A stretch of DNA of 13,659 bases from Chloroflexota bacterium (GCA_026389745.1 JAPLHG010000115.1:1-13659); one strand, 5' to 3'; counted from the first letter of the stretch, positions 1 to 7,295 are shown. Notes: generated from the letters alone by a model not told the origin. Program-made: numbers and translations.

Positions 1-29
1 GGTCGGAGGTTCAAATCCTCTCACCCCGA
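1..29 (+). tRNA. tRNA-Pro, 3' end only (partial)
   Basis: The window opens inside a tRNA. Visible are the T-arm (stem GGAGG, loop TTCAAAT, stem CCTCT with one G-T pair), the 3' acceptor strand CACCCCG and discriminator A. The TTCAAAT loop matches the tRNA consensus. The string GGTCGGAGGTTC plus a G72/A73 acceptor end is what bacterial proline tRNAs usually carry, so Pro is the likely identity, but the anticodon lies outside the window. No CCA is encoded after the discriminator (GCATACC follows), so the CCA end would be added by nucleotidyltransferase. Confidence 0.72.
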
Positions 30-38
30 GCATACCTC

Positions 39-79
39 ACAAACAAGGGGGGGGCTATTATAGCCCCCCCCTTGTTTGT
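39..79. terminator. Perfect 19-bp hairpin, probable bidirectional terminator
   Basis: Bases 39-57 and 61-79 are exact reverse complements around a three-base TTA loop. Each arm holds an eight-base homopolymer (G8 at 47-54, C8 at 64-71). The outer part of the stem is A/T-rich, so the descending arm reads TTGTTTGT on both strands in place of a separate U-tract. It sits between the tRNA end (plus strand) and the 3' end of the minus-strand transporter gene, where both transcripts should stop. Function is inferred from position and shape. Confidence 0.75.
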
Positions 80-115
80 CGAAGCACGCTTTGAGTCGCG
101 GGTAAAGTGACTCGA

Positions 116-2620
116 TTATTTACCCGAGCGACGGAATAAATTTGATGGCCACCAATTCCAGCGTCCGATGAGAGTAGCCAGCGACGGTACCAGAAGCGCC
201 CTGACAATAAAGGTATCAATAATCACTCCTACGGTAATTGCAGCTCCAATTTGGAGTACTACCTGAAGCGGTGCTGTCGTCAGAGTTGCGAAAGTGCCCG
301 CAAGGATAATACCACAAGCCGTGATTACCCCACCTGTATTAGCTACGGCATGACTCACGGCTTCTTTTATTGGACGGTGTTGTGCCTCTTCCCGAATACG
401 CGAGACAAGGAAGATATTGTAATCGGCTCCCAAAGCAACCAGGATGATAAAAATGAATAAGGGTATCATGTAAATCACACTGCCTTGCTTTAACACATCC
501 AAGAAGAGCCAGGTAGTGATACCCAGTGTGGTACCATAGTTGAAAAGCACAGTCGCCACCATATAGAGAGGCGCCAGCAGGCTGCGCATCAGAATAATTA
601 TCACGACGAGTATGCCGGCAACAGCCAGCCCGACCACCCGACCGAAGTCGGCATCGCTGGTAAGCAAAATGTCAGTCCGTGTTGCGCTATCGCCCCCGAG
701 GTAATTAGTGCTTCCTGCCAGAGTCGATGCGTTAATGCTCTCATCCGCCGCTTTCCTGAGCCGTGTGACCGTGTTGATAGTTTCAGTTGAGTAGGGACTG
801 CCGCTGAGTACGATATTCAGCTTAGCGGTTGTTTTATCACTGGAGAAATAAGTGGTCAGCAGATAAGCGGTAAATGGGGTACTGCTCTCCAGTTTGAATT
901 CACTGACCAGCGCATTCAGATTATCAGCCGTTTTATAAACGGTCTCTTGTAGCTGAGTTAACAGCGCCGGCATATCTTCCGGCTTGGCGGTAGGGATTTG
1001 GCTGGCGATTACTGAGACTCCATTCAGATTCACCCCGACCTGTTGGAAATTCGGGCTCTGCACAATTCCGGGATACTGTAATGCTAGACTTTGCAGCAAT
1101 TGCCCCGATGTCTGGAGCGAAGCAATCTGGTCAAGCCCGCTGCCTTTACCCAGTGCATCGCCAATACTGCGCATCTGTGTCGCCAAACCTGAGAGTTGAC
1201 TGCTCGGAGCCGAATAATAATCTACCCGGGATACACCTTCGACATTCTGTAGTGCCTGAGCTATTCCTTGAATTGCCAGTAATGAACTCGAGCCGGTGAT
1301 GTTACTCTGAGGAGACTCTATCAGGAGGTATGACGGCGATAATTCCCCCGCCAGGAAGTGGGCAACCATTACCTTATAACCTTTCACTGACTCGGAACTT
1401 TGCGGCAACTGGTTGATTATATCGGCTGACCTGCTGAGGTCTGGTAACGCTATATATGGCAGTAAGAGTACAACAATGATGGGCAAAGCCACCATAGCCG
1501 GGTGCCTGCTTATCCAGTTCCCGATAGTACTCCAGCCGAAGCGGCCTTGCTTCGAGGCACTGAATTTCTTGACAGGCCAGAAAAGGTATTTACCGCAGAG
1601 TGACATCAATGCTGGGATTAAGGTCAAGCCCGCCACCAGTGTGATGCCAACGCCAAGTGCCAGCGCATACCCGGTAGTCTTATTCATGCCAAAACGTGAG
1701 ATACCCATCGACAGGAAGGCGATGATTACGGTCAGGGCACTGGCAGCTATAACCGGACCGATGTGTTTCATAGCCTGATGTTGAGCTTCATGCCGTTCCT
1801 TTTGCTGCAGTTCCTCCCGGAAGCGGGATACTATAAAAAGACAATAGTCGGTGCCTACGCCAAAGATGATTACCACCAGGTATGCTTCTGACAGTGTGGA
1901 AAAATTGGCGCCGGCTGAACCCAGGTAGCCGAGTATTCCCAGTGATACGGCAAAACTGCAACCAATGGCAATCAGGGGTAGCAATGCGGCAACCGGTGAA
2001 CGGTAAATAATAAGCAGTAAAACTGCTACCAATAAAACAGTGATAACGGTAGCCCTGTCAATTGTCTTCTGAATGGATGCGAACATGTCCTGGAACAAGC
2101 CAATTTCCCCGGTGAGGTACACGCTGACATTCGGGTGATTCTGCTGTAGATAATCTCGTATTTGCCCGACGGCTGTTTTGGCATTGTCAGACAGAGAAGT
2201 GACCGAGAAGTTAACGAGCATCATCATAGTAGCCTGGTCTGTGCTTATCAGAGTTGAACGTAATGCTGCATTGTCGAAGACGGAGGTGACCTGCTCAACT
2301 ACTTGTGGCGCGGAAGTGGAAACTAGCCAATCACGGATGGCTTGCGCCTCCTGCATATCACTATCGGTCAGCCCGTTTGCATTGTATACGATGATGATCC
2401 CACTGCTCGCCGAAACCTCTGTGGTACTGGTAAATTTCTCCTTAAGCAGTCTGCTGGCTGTGGCGGACTGGGTGTCTTGCGGCAGGAACTGGCTTTCATC
2501 GGTAACCCCTACCTCGGACAGTTTCGGGGCAAACAAAAATAAGACAACAGCCGCCGCCAACCAGAAGACAGTGATTACAACTCGATACTTCCTTGTGAAT
2601 TCAGATAGTGCATAAAACAT
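116..2620 (-). CDS. MMPL/RND-superfamily membrane exporter
   Basis: An 834-residue integral membrane protein of the MMPL branch of the RND superfamily, probably a proton-driven exporter of lipids, drugs or other hydrophobic compounds. The substrate cannot be read from the sequence. Two homologous halves give twelve predicted membrane segments: 13-31, then five at about 191-341; 375-392, then five at about 659-810. Large extracytoplasmic loops lie at about 32-190 and 393-658. The fourth segment of each half carries the family signature, GTDYCLF at 256-262 and GADYNIF at 731-737, followed by SRxREE. The Asp-Tyr pair is the usual proton-relay site. The ATG follows an AAGAGG (2633-2638) and lies 43 bases after the marR stop, so the two are probably cotranscribed and MarR-controlled. 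It is full length, with no outer-membrane or adaptor partner nearby. Confidence 0.9.
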   Translation of the reverse strand: MFYALSEFTRKYRVVITVFWLAAAVVLFLFAPKLSEVGVTDESQFLPQDTQSATASRLLKEKFTSTTEVSASSGIIIVYNANGLTDSDMQEAQAIRDWLVSTSAPQVVEQVTSVFDNAALRSTLISTDQATMMMLVNFSVTSLSDNAKTAVGQIRDYLQQNHPNVSVYLTGEIGLFQDMFASIQKTIDRATVITVLLVAVLLLIIYRSPVAALLPLIAIGCSFAVSLGILGYLGSAGANFSTLSEAYLVVIIFGVGTDYCLFIVSRFREELQQKERHEAQHQAMKHIGPVIAASALTVIIAFLSMGISRFGMNKTTGYALALGVGITLVAGLTLIPALMSLCGKYLFWPVKKFSASKQGRFGWSTIGNWISRHPAMVALPIIVVLLLPYIALPDLSRSADIINQLPQSSESVKGYKVMVAHFLAGELSPSYLLIESPQSNITGSSSLLAIQGIAQALQNVEGVSRVDYYSAPSSQLSGLATQMRSIGDALGKGSGLDQIASLQTSGQLLQSLALQYPGIVQSPNFQQVGVNLNGVSVIASQIPTAKPEDMPALLTQLQETVYKTADNLNALVSEFKLESSTPFTAYLLTTYFSSDKTTAKLNIVLSGSPYSTETINTVTRLRKAADESINASTLAGSTNYLGGDSATRTDILLTSDADFGRVVGLAVAGILVVIIILMRSLLAPLYMVATVLFNYGTTLGITTWLFLDVLKQGSVIYMIPLFIFIILVALGADYNIFLVSRIREEAQHRPIKEAVSHAVANTGGVITACGIILAGTFATLTTAPLQVVLQIGAAITVGVIIDTFIVRALLVPSLATLIGRWNWWPSNLFRRSGK

Positions 2621-2663
2621 AGCTTTTCTTGACCTCTTAATTTGTCTCGTCTTTCTTGATGCC

Positions 2664-3137
2664 CTAGACAGAGTTGCTACTCTTTGATGTCACATTGGTA
2701 AGAAGAAACCCGGCGACTTCATCCGCCTTTTTAAGCTGTTCCACAGATAAGCCCCGCAGAAGTTTCTCCATCTGGAACTGCCCCAGTGTCCACACCCGGT
2801 TGATAGTCTCCTGCCCTTGGGGAGATAATGTGCAGATAACCAGACGGCGGTCTTCAGTATCATCCCCCCGTGTGACCAGCCCTTTTCTGACCAGATTGTC
2901 CATAATACCAGTGGCAGTTGACACGGCGACTTCAATGGAAGCGGCGATAGAACTCATCTGGCTTGGACCATCGGCATGTAATGTTAGTAAAACCCGCAAT
3001 TGGGCTACCGTCATATCTGATGTCAACCACTCGGGCGGGACACTAAGCTTGACTGTCCGGTAGATATCCTCGGCTGATTTCAGAATGTGACGGACCAGGG
3101 TCTTGGTATCTTGTCCCGAGTCATTATTCGTTCTCAT
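2664..3137 (-). CDS. MarR-family transcriptional regulator
   Basis: A 157-residue protein of typical MarR length, cytoplasmic and expected to bind DNA as a dimer. The winged helix-turn-helix spans about residues 43-108: a recognition-helix region SIEVAVSTATGIMDNLVRKG, then a wing containing the family motif DDTEDRRLVICTLSPQG (the D-x-R-x ... L-x-x-G pattern). Flanking helices at about 10-32 and 112-148 would form the dimer interface. It is the first gene of a minus-strand pair with the MMPL exporter, the usual arrangement for a ligand-responsive repressor of an efflux pump. A perfect palindrome (3166-3177) lies across its predicted transcription start, which suggests autoregulation. The ATG has only a weak AAGAG (3148-3152) upstream. 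The ligand is unknown. Confidence 0.88.
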   Translation of the reverse strand: MRTNNDSGQDTKTLVRHILKSAEDIYRTVKLSVPPEWLTSDMTVAQLRVLLTLHADGPSQMSSIAASIEVAVSTATGIMDNLVRKGLVTRGDDTEDRRLVICTLSPQGQETINRVWTLGQFQMEKLLRGLSVEQLKKADEVAGFLLTNVTSKSSNSV

Positions 3138-3165
3138 ACAATATTTGCTCTTACCTTATATTACG

Positions 3166-3177
3166 GTTAGACCTAAC
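3166..3177. promoter_or_regulatory. Candidate MarR operator
   Basis: GTTAG-AC-CTAAC is a perfect inverted repeat with 5-bp arms. It begins about eight bases downstream of the minus-strand -10 hexamer, so it would cover the transcription start and early leader of marR. A second, looser inverted repeat (TTAAG at 3182-3186, CTTAA at 3193-3197) overlaps the -10 element. MarR dimers bind short palindromes in such positions. Binding here is inferred. Confidence 0.55.
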
Positions 3178-3184
3178 TAATTTA

Positions 3185-3213
3185 AGATTAGCCTTAAGAC
3201 GGATTCTTGTCAA
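3185..3213 (-). promoter_or_regulatory. Sigma70-type promoter of marR-MMPL unit
   Basis: On the minus strand, a consensus -35 TTGACA (3208-3213) is followed after exactly 17 bases by TAATCT (3185-3190), four of six matches to TATAAT. Transcription would begin near 3177-3178, leaving a leader of about 40 bases before the marR ATG. Confidence 0.65.
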
Positions 3214-3536
3214 GTACCCCTCATGCAACCCGGCAAATGTCCTCTCGATATTAATTATGCAAGTTCGTATTGACAATTACCTAAATCAATCCCTGTCACC
3301 GTAAAGGACCATTCCATAAACTTTCAAAATCATCCGTTAGCCGGATCCCTACTTTATACAGCAACATAATACCAATTATTTCCGCATTATCATCAACAAG
3401 CCATTGACCGGTCTGGTGATGGAATTTGCCAATCGTTTCGTCTATAATATAAATTTACTGAAGCAAAAGTTAACTAAACTCCACCCAAAATATTTCCACC
3501 GCTGTACCACTCTCTACAACCACTGAGAGGTGAGCC
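3214..3536. other. Non-coding divergent spacer upstream of response regulator
   Basis: About 320 A/T-rich bases with no credible gene on either strand. A perfect -10 hexamer TATAAT lies at 3443-3448 on the plus strand, about 90 bases before the regulator start. No good -35 precedes it at 16-18 bases (the nearest match, TGGAAT at 3420-3425, is poor), so this promoter may need an activator. An 8-bp palindrome, GACCGGTC (3406-3413), lies some 30 bases upstream of that hexamer and could be an operator. ATCCG/CGGAT forms a small hairpin near 3332-3346. I see no RNA gene. Confidence 0.4.
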
Positions 3537-4187
3537 TTGTTTAATGTAATTGTGATTGCCCGACAAAATGATGAGACGGTAAAACTATGCGCAGAACTCG
3601 CCAGACATGGCTTTCAGTGTTCTATCGCCAATAACAACGATGCCGCGGAACAGGTTAAAAAACAAATCCCCAATTTACTTCTGGTTGAATTCACTGGCTC
3701 GCCCGATATTGAAGCGTTATGCCATTACCTACGGCGAGAAAAAGGCGTGCCAATCATTGCTTTGTCCTCTACAGAAAAAATTGAGAGCCTTGATGGATAT
3801 GTTGACGACTTTGTCATCAAACCCTGCAACACCAGAGAATTGGTGGCGAGGGCAAAACGCCTTGTTCAAAAGAAATCAGATACCACCGGGGAGCAAATCA
3901 AAATTGGCGATTTGACAATAGACCTAGATAAATATGAAGTTTATGCAGACGGCCGGTTAGTTCCAATGACATTCAAAGAATACGAACTTCTGAGATACCT
4001 TGCCAGCCACGCCGGTAGAGTTTTTACCCGCGATACTCTACTAAATCAAGTCTGGGGTGAAGATTATTTCGGTGGTGATAGAACCGTGGATGTCCATATC
4101 CGCCGACTCAGAAGCAAAATTGAAGACTCTGCCCACATTTACATTGAGACTGTTAGAAACATTGGTTACCGCTTTATAAAAAAGTAA
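3537..4187 (+). CDS. Orphan OmpR-family response regulator with atypical receiver, GlnR-like
   Basis: A 216-residue two-domain regulator. Residues 1-112 fold as a receiver and 120-216 as an OmpR/PhoB winged helix (TFKEYELLRYLASHAG, RDTLLNQVWG, RTVDVHIRRLRSKIED, VRNIGYRF). The receiver is degenerate. The acidic pair after strand 1 is replaced by ARQ (8-10), and the phosphoacceptor Asp at the end of strand 3 is Glu51 (LLLVEF). Ser77 and Lys95 (VIKP) remain. No histidine kinase gene is in the window. It lies 123 bases upstream of amtB-glnK-glnA, and an 11-bp-phased direct-repeat operator sits between them. This recalls actinobacterial GlnR, an orphan OmpR-type nitrogen regulator, so I infer phosphorylation-independent nitrogen control. 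The start is TTG with GAGG (3527-3530) six bases upstream; there is no in-frame ATG close by. PhoB-like or other roles remain possible. Confidence 0.85.
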   Translation: MFNVIVIARQNDETVKLCAELARHGFQCSIANNNDAAEQVKKQIPNLLLVEFTGSPDIEALCHYLRREKGVPIIALSSTEKIESLDGYVDDFVIKPCNTRELVARAKRLVQKKSDTTGEQIKIGDLTIDLDKYEVYADGRLVPMTFKEYELLRYLASHAGRVFTRDTLLNQVWGEDYFGGDRTVDVHIRRLRSKIEDSAHIYIETVRNIGYRFIKK

Positions 4188-4192
4188 CCACT

Positions 4193-4214
4193 CCCCCCCC
4201 CCACCCAAAAAAAA
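4193..4214 (+). repeat. Homopolymer tracts C10 and A8
   Basis: Just after the regulator stop, ten C residues (4193-4202) are followed by ACCC and eight A residues (4207-4214). There is no stem-loop, so this is not a conventional terminator, and readthrough from the regulator into amtB is possible. Homopolymers of this length are prone to slippage in replication and in sequencing. Confidence 0.8.
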
Positions 4215-4226
4215 TGTATTTACTTC

Positions 4227-4267
4227 GTAACCTGCATTTAATCCATCTGAAACATTACTGAAACATT
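4227..4267 (+). promoter_or_regulatory. 11-bp-phased direct-repeat operator upstream of amtB (GlnR/PhoB type)
   Basis: Four five-base half-sites recur at exactly 11-bp steps: GTAAC (4227-4231), TTAAT (4238-4242), GAAAC (4249-4253) and GAAAC (4260-4264). The last two sit within an exact ten-base direct repeat, CTGAAACATT at 4247-4256 and 4258-4267. Actinobacterial GlnR boxes are described as gTnAC-n6-GAAAC repeats with this spacing, and PhoB boxes also use 11-bp direct repeats. Of the four, the first and last fit the GlnR pattern fully and the second is poor. The array ends eight bases before a possible -10 TAAAGT (4275-4280), the geometry of an activator replacing the -35 contact. The binding protein is inferred to be the upstream regulator. 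Confidence 0.6.
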
Positions 4268-4310
4268 TCCACTGTAAAGTAAAGACGTCTAACACGAAAA
4301 GGAGAATTGG

Positions 4311-5546
4311 ATGTCTATCAACTACGCTGACACCGCATGGGTGCTGGTTTCATCAGCGATGGTTTTATTTATGACCCCAGGATTAGCCTTTTTTTATGGC
4401 GGATTGGTGAGAAGGAAAAATTTTCTTTCCACCATCATGATGAGTTTTGCGTGTCTGGGGTTGATAGGTCTGCTCTGGGTTCTTTATGGTTATAGTCTCA
4501 GCTTCGGACCGGATAAAGCCGGTATCATCGGCGGACTGGACTTCTTCGGACTGATTAATGTAGGGCAAGACCCGTCACCAGTATACGCAACCACCATCCC
4601 TCATCTGGCATTCATGACTTTCCAGGGAATGTTCGCCATTATTACGGTCGCCCTCATTACCGGTGCAGTAGTAGAACGCATCAAATTCAGCGCTCTGACA
4701 CTGTTCTCGATACTATGGTTTACCCTAGTTTATTGTCCGGTGGCACACTGGGTCTGGGGTAGTGGCGGTTGGTTGGCAAAGTTGGGTACTTTGGACTTTG
4801 CCGGCGGCACTGTCGTCCACATTGCAGCGGGGGTCTCAGCATTATCGCTGGCACTTTTGCTGGGTCCCCGCAAGGGATTTAAAGAAAAAGAACCTATGGA
4901 ACCTGGCAATATACCGATGGTAGCGCTCGGTGCCGGTATGCTCTGGTTCGGCTGGTTTGGCTTCAATGCTGGTAGTGCTCTTACTTCCGGCGGGTTAGCT
5001 TCCAGCGCTTTCGTGGCGACCAATATCTCCGCCGCTACCGCTGCCTTTGTCTGGATGGTACTCAGCTGGATTTACCGACGTCCATCACTACTGGGTGTCG
5101 TTACCGGTGCCGTTGCTGGACTGGTGGCAATTACTCCTGCAGCTGGTTTTGTACAACCAATTATGGGAATACCAATCGGCGCCGGGGTTGCCATCCTTTG
5201 CTACTACATGATGCTGTTCCGCGCGAAAACCGGGATTGATGAATCGCTGGATGTTTGGGCAATACATGGGATGGGTGGTACATGGGGCGCTCTGGCAACT
5301 GGTATCTTCTGCAGTACGGCAGTAAATACTGCTGGGAAAAACGGCCTCATTTATGGCAATCCCAAACAGCTTTTACTGCAATTGATTGGTGTGGTCAGCG
5401 TTTGGGCTTTCGCTTTCATCATGACCTGGATTCTCGGGAAGATTGTTAATGCAATCGTAGGGTTGAGGGTCTCATCTAGTGAGGAATCTGTGGGACTGGA
5501 TATCTCACAACACGGCGAGAGAGCTTACGGAGGTCATTTGAGATGA
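4311..5546 (+). CDS. amtB: Ammonium transporter AmtB
   Basis: A 411-residue ammonium channel of the Amt/Mep/Rh family, a trimeric inner-membrane protein that conducts ammonia/ammonium into the cell. The N-terminal signature DTAWVLVSSAMVLFMTPGLAFFYGGL (in part) is present, together with the twin pore histidines: His170 in GTVVHIAAG and His319 in WAIHGMGGTWGAL. Asp162 at the recruitment site, the FQGMFA segment (Phe104, Phe108) and FGWFGFNAGSAL around 213-224 are also retained. About eleven hydrophobic segments are seen, and the cytoplasmic tail ends with the conserved GLDISQHGERAYGG, the part that couples the subunits and contacts GlnK. AAGGAG (4299-4304) lies six bases before the ATG. The gene overlaps glnK by four bases. 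It follows the phased operator, so induction under nitrogen limitation is likely. Confidence 0.95.
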   Translation: MSINYADTAWVLVSSAMVLFMTPGLAFFYGGLVRRKNFLSTIMMSFACLGLIGLLWVLYGYSLSFGPDKAGIIGGLDFFGLINVGQDPSPVYATTIPHLAFMTFQGMFAIITVALITGAVVERIKFSALTLFSILWFTLVYCPVAHWVWGSGGWLAKLGTLDFAGGTVVHIAAGVSALSLALLLGPRKGFKEKEPMEPGNIPMVALGAGMLWFGWFGFNAGSALTSGGLASSAFVATNISAATAAFVWMVLSWIYRRPSLLGVVTGAVAGLVAITPAAGFVQPIMGIPIGAGVAILCYYMMLFRAKTGIDESLDVWAIHGMGGTWGALATGIFCSTAVNTAGKNGLIYGNPKQLLLQLIGVVSVWAFAFIMTWILGKIVNAIVGLRVSSSEESVGLDISQHGERAYGGHLR

Positions 5547-5881
5547 AGAAAATCGAAGCCATTATCAGAGAGGAGAAACTGGAACCCGTTAAGAAATCTC
5601 TGGAAAATATTGGCTACTTCGGCATGACCATCACAGAGGTTGGCGGGAGAGGCAGACAAAAAGGGATTCCCCTAAAGTGGGGACCCCGAGAATACTGGGT
5701 GGAGTTCCTTCCCAAGCTCAAGGTTGAGGTCGTTGTTCTGGATGAAGATGTCTCCGCCACTGTGAATGCCATTGTCAAAGGCGCTAGAACTGGAGATGTC
5801 GGAGATGGTAAGATATTTATCATCCCCGTGGAAAATGCAGTGCGTATCAGAACCGGTGATACTGGCGGTAACGCCGTCTAA
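5543..5881 (+). CDS. glnK: P-II nitrogen regulatory protein (GlnK/GlnB)
   Basis: A 112-residue P-II protein, a trimeric cytoplasmic sensor of ATP/ADP and 2-oxoglutarate that binds and closes AmtB. The length equals E. coli GlnB and GlnK. Conserved parts include the start MKKIEAIIREEKL, Gly37-Arg38-Gln39-Lys40-Gly41, FLPK at 55-58, the B-loop TGDVGDGKIF (83-92) and the C-terminal RIRTG. The T-loop tip (42-50) is unusual: IPLKWGPRE instead of the enteric HTELYRGAE. Tyr51, the uridylylation site, is kept. Position 46 is Trp, and Arg47, which in E. coli GlnK inserts into the AmtB pore, is Gly, with an Arg at 49 instead. The ATGA overlap with amtB suggests translational coupling and supports the name glnK over glnB. 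Confidence 0.94.
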   Translation: MKKIEAIIREEKLEPVKKSLENIGYFGMTITEVGGRGRQKGIPLKWGPREYWVEFLPKLKVEVVVLDEDVSATVNAIVKGARTGDVGDGKIFIIPVENAVRIRTGDTGGNAV

Positions 5882-5913
5882 CACATAAAATATTATAAGG
5901 AGGTCATATCATT

Positions 5914-7260
5914 ATGCCTAGTAAAGACAAGAAAGCAGAGAGCAAAGAATATATTCTCAAGATGGCAAAGGAGAATGATATCAAGTTCATCCACATGTGG
6001 TTTACCGATATCCTCGGTATGCTCAAGAGTTTTTCCATCAACATAGATGAACTGGAGGGCGCTTTTGATGAAGGTATGGGCTTTGACGGCTCATCCATTG
6101 AAGGCTTTGCCCGCATTGATGAAAGTGATATGGTGGCTATGCCAGACCCGGACACTTTCAAGCTTCTCCCCTGGAGACCTCGCGAACACCACGCCGTCGC
6201 TCGTATGTTCTGTGATATTCTGAAACCCGGCGGTGAATCTTTTGATGGCGACCCCAGATACGTCCTCAAGAGGAATCTGAAGAAGGCAGCGGATTTGGGT
6301 TTCACCTACTACGTTGGCCCGGAACTAGAATACTTCTACTTCAAGGACTCCAAGAGTACGGAATATCTGGATGCCGGCGGCTATTTTGACCTGACTCCTC
6401 TGGACGCTGCCAACGACTTGAGACGAGAGACCATTATCACACTGGAACAAATGGGCATCGGCATTGAGTATTCCCACCACGAAGTTGCTCCCAGTCAGCA
6501 TGAAATCGATATGCGTTATACCGATGCCCTGACAATGGCGGACAGTGTTATGACCTACCGTTTGGTGGTCAAACAGGTTGCCATGAACCAGGGTGTCTAT
6601 GCTACCTTTATGCCCAAACCGGTCTTCGGTGTCAACGGTAGCGGTATGCATGTGCACCAGTCGCTCTTCAAAGGTGATAGGAATGCCTTCTTTGACCCCA
6701 AAGGCAAATATTATCTGTCTAAGATTGCCAGAAACTATGTTGCCGGCTTACTAAAGTATGCTCCGGAAATTACCGCTATTAACAACCAGTGGATTAACTC
6801 CTACAAGCGATTGGTCCCCGGCTATGAGGCACCCGTGTATTTATCCTGGGCAAAACGCAATCGCTCCGACCTGATTCGTGTGCCTGAGTACCGACCGGGT
6901 AGAGAGAAGGCAACCAGAATTGAATTTCGTTCACCTGATCCTGCCTGCAATCCTTACCTGTGCTTCAGTGTGATGCTTGCTGCCGGACTGAAGGGTATCG
7001 AGGAAGGATTGGAGCCACCGGAACCAATCGAGAAAAATGTCTACGAGATGACCGAAGAACAGCGCAATGCCCTTGGCATTCGTACTCTGCCTGCCAGTCT
7101 ATCCGAAGCTATTCAACTGACCGAAAAGAGCAAATTGGTAAAGGAAGCACTGGGTGACCATGTCTTCAATGCCTTCATACAGAATAAGAAGGTGGAGTGG
7201 GATCAGTACCGCGTCAATGTGACGAAATACGAACTTGACAAGTACTTGCCCATTTTGTAA
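5914..7260 (+). CDS. glnA: Glutamine synthetase type I (alpha subtype)
   Basis: A 448-residue dodecameric enzyme that condenses glutamate and ammonia to glutamine with ATP. Motifs run in the usual order: MGFDGSSIEGF (55-65), EVAPSQHEID (190-199), VNGSGMHVHQS (240-250), NSYKRLVPGYEAP (295-307) with flap Glu305, RNRSDLIRVP (315-324) and RIEFRSPDPACNPYL (335-349). It is shorter than the adenylylated beta type (about 470 residues), lacks the corresponding insertion, and has no clear NLYDLPP adenylylation site (KNVYEMTEEQ instead). It is therefore probably not controlled by GlnE. Arg67 in the EGFARIDESDM segment corresponds to the position linked with feedback inhibition in the Bacillus enzyme. 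AGGAGG (5898-5903) precedes the ATG. It starts 32 bases after glnK, in the same operon. Confidence 0.97.
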   Translation: MPSKDKKAESKEYILKMAKENDIKFIHMWFTDILGMLKSFSINIDELEGAFDEGMGFDGSSIEGFARIDESDMVAMPDPDTFKLLPWRPREHHAVARMFCDILKPGGESFDGDPRYVLKRNLKKAADLGFTYYVGPELEYFYFKDSKSTEYLDAGGYFDLTPLDAANDLRRETIITLEQMGIGIEYSHHEVAPSQHEIDMRYTDALTMADSVMTYRLVVKQVAMNQGVYATFMPKPVFGVNGSGMHVHQSLFKGDRNAFFDPKGKYYLSKIARNYVAGLLKYAPEITAINNQWINSYKRLVPGYEAPVYLSWAKRNRSDLIRVPEYRPGREKATRIEFRSPDPACNPYLCFSVMLAAGLKGIEEGLEPPEPIEKNVYEMTEEQRNALGIRTLPASLSEAIQLTEKSKLVKEALGDHVFNAFIQNKKVEWDQYRVNVTKYELDKYLPIL

Positions 7261-7295
7261 ATCGGTGTTAATCTTAACCCAAAGGGAGGGGAAGA

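Noticed and set aside
92..113. GAGTC/GACTC inverted repeat just after the exporter stop as a second terminator
   Set aside because: The stem is only 5 bp with an 11-base loop and no T-run; the strong hairpin at 39-79 is the better candidate.
3270..3298. TTGACA at 3270-3275 as the -35 of the regulator promoter
   Set aside because: No -10-like hexamer lies 15-19 bases downstream, and the good TATAAT is about 170 bases away.
4188..4226. Terminator after the response regulator
   Set aside because: There is only a C run and an A run; no stem can form, and the T-tract is absent on the plus strand.
4247..4270. A true Pho box (CTGTCAT repeats) controlled by PhoB
   Set aside because: The 7+4 spacing fits, but the core is CTGAAAC, not CTGTCAT, and all neighbouring genes concern nitrogen. 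It is kept only as an alternative reading.
4041..4295. Minus-strand 84-residue frame overlapping the regulator's 3' end and the amtB operator
   Set aside because: It includes a poly-Gly stretch from the C10 tract, lies antisense to a conserved winged-helix domain, and shows no family features.
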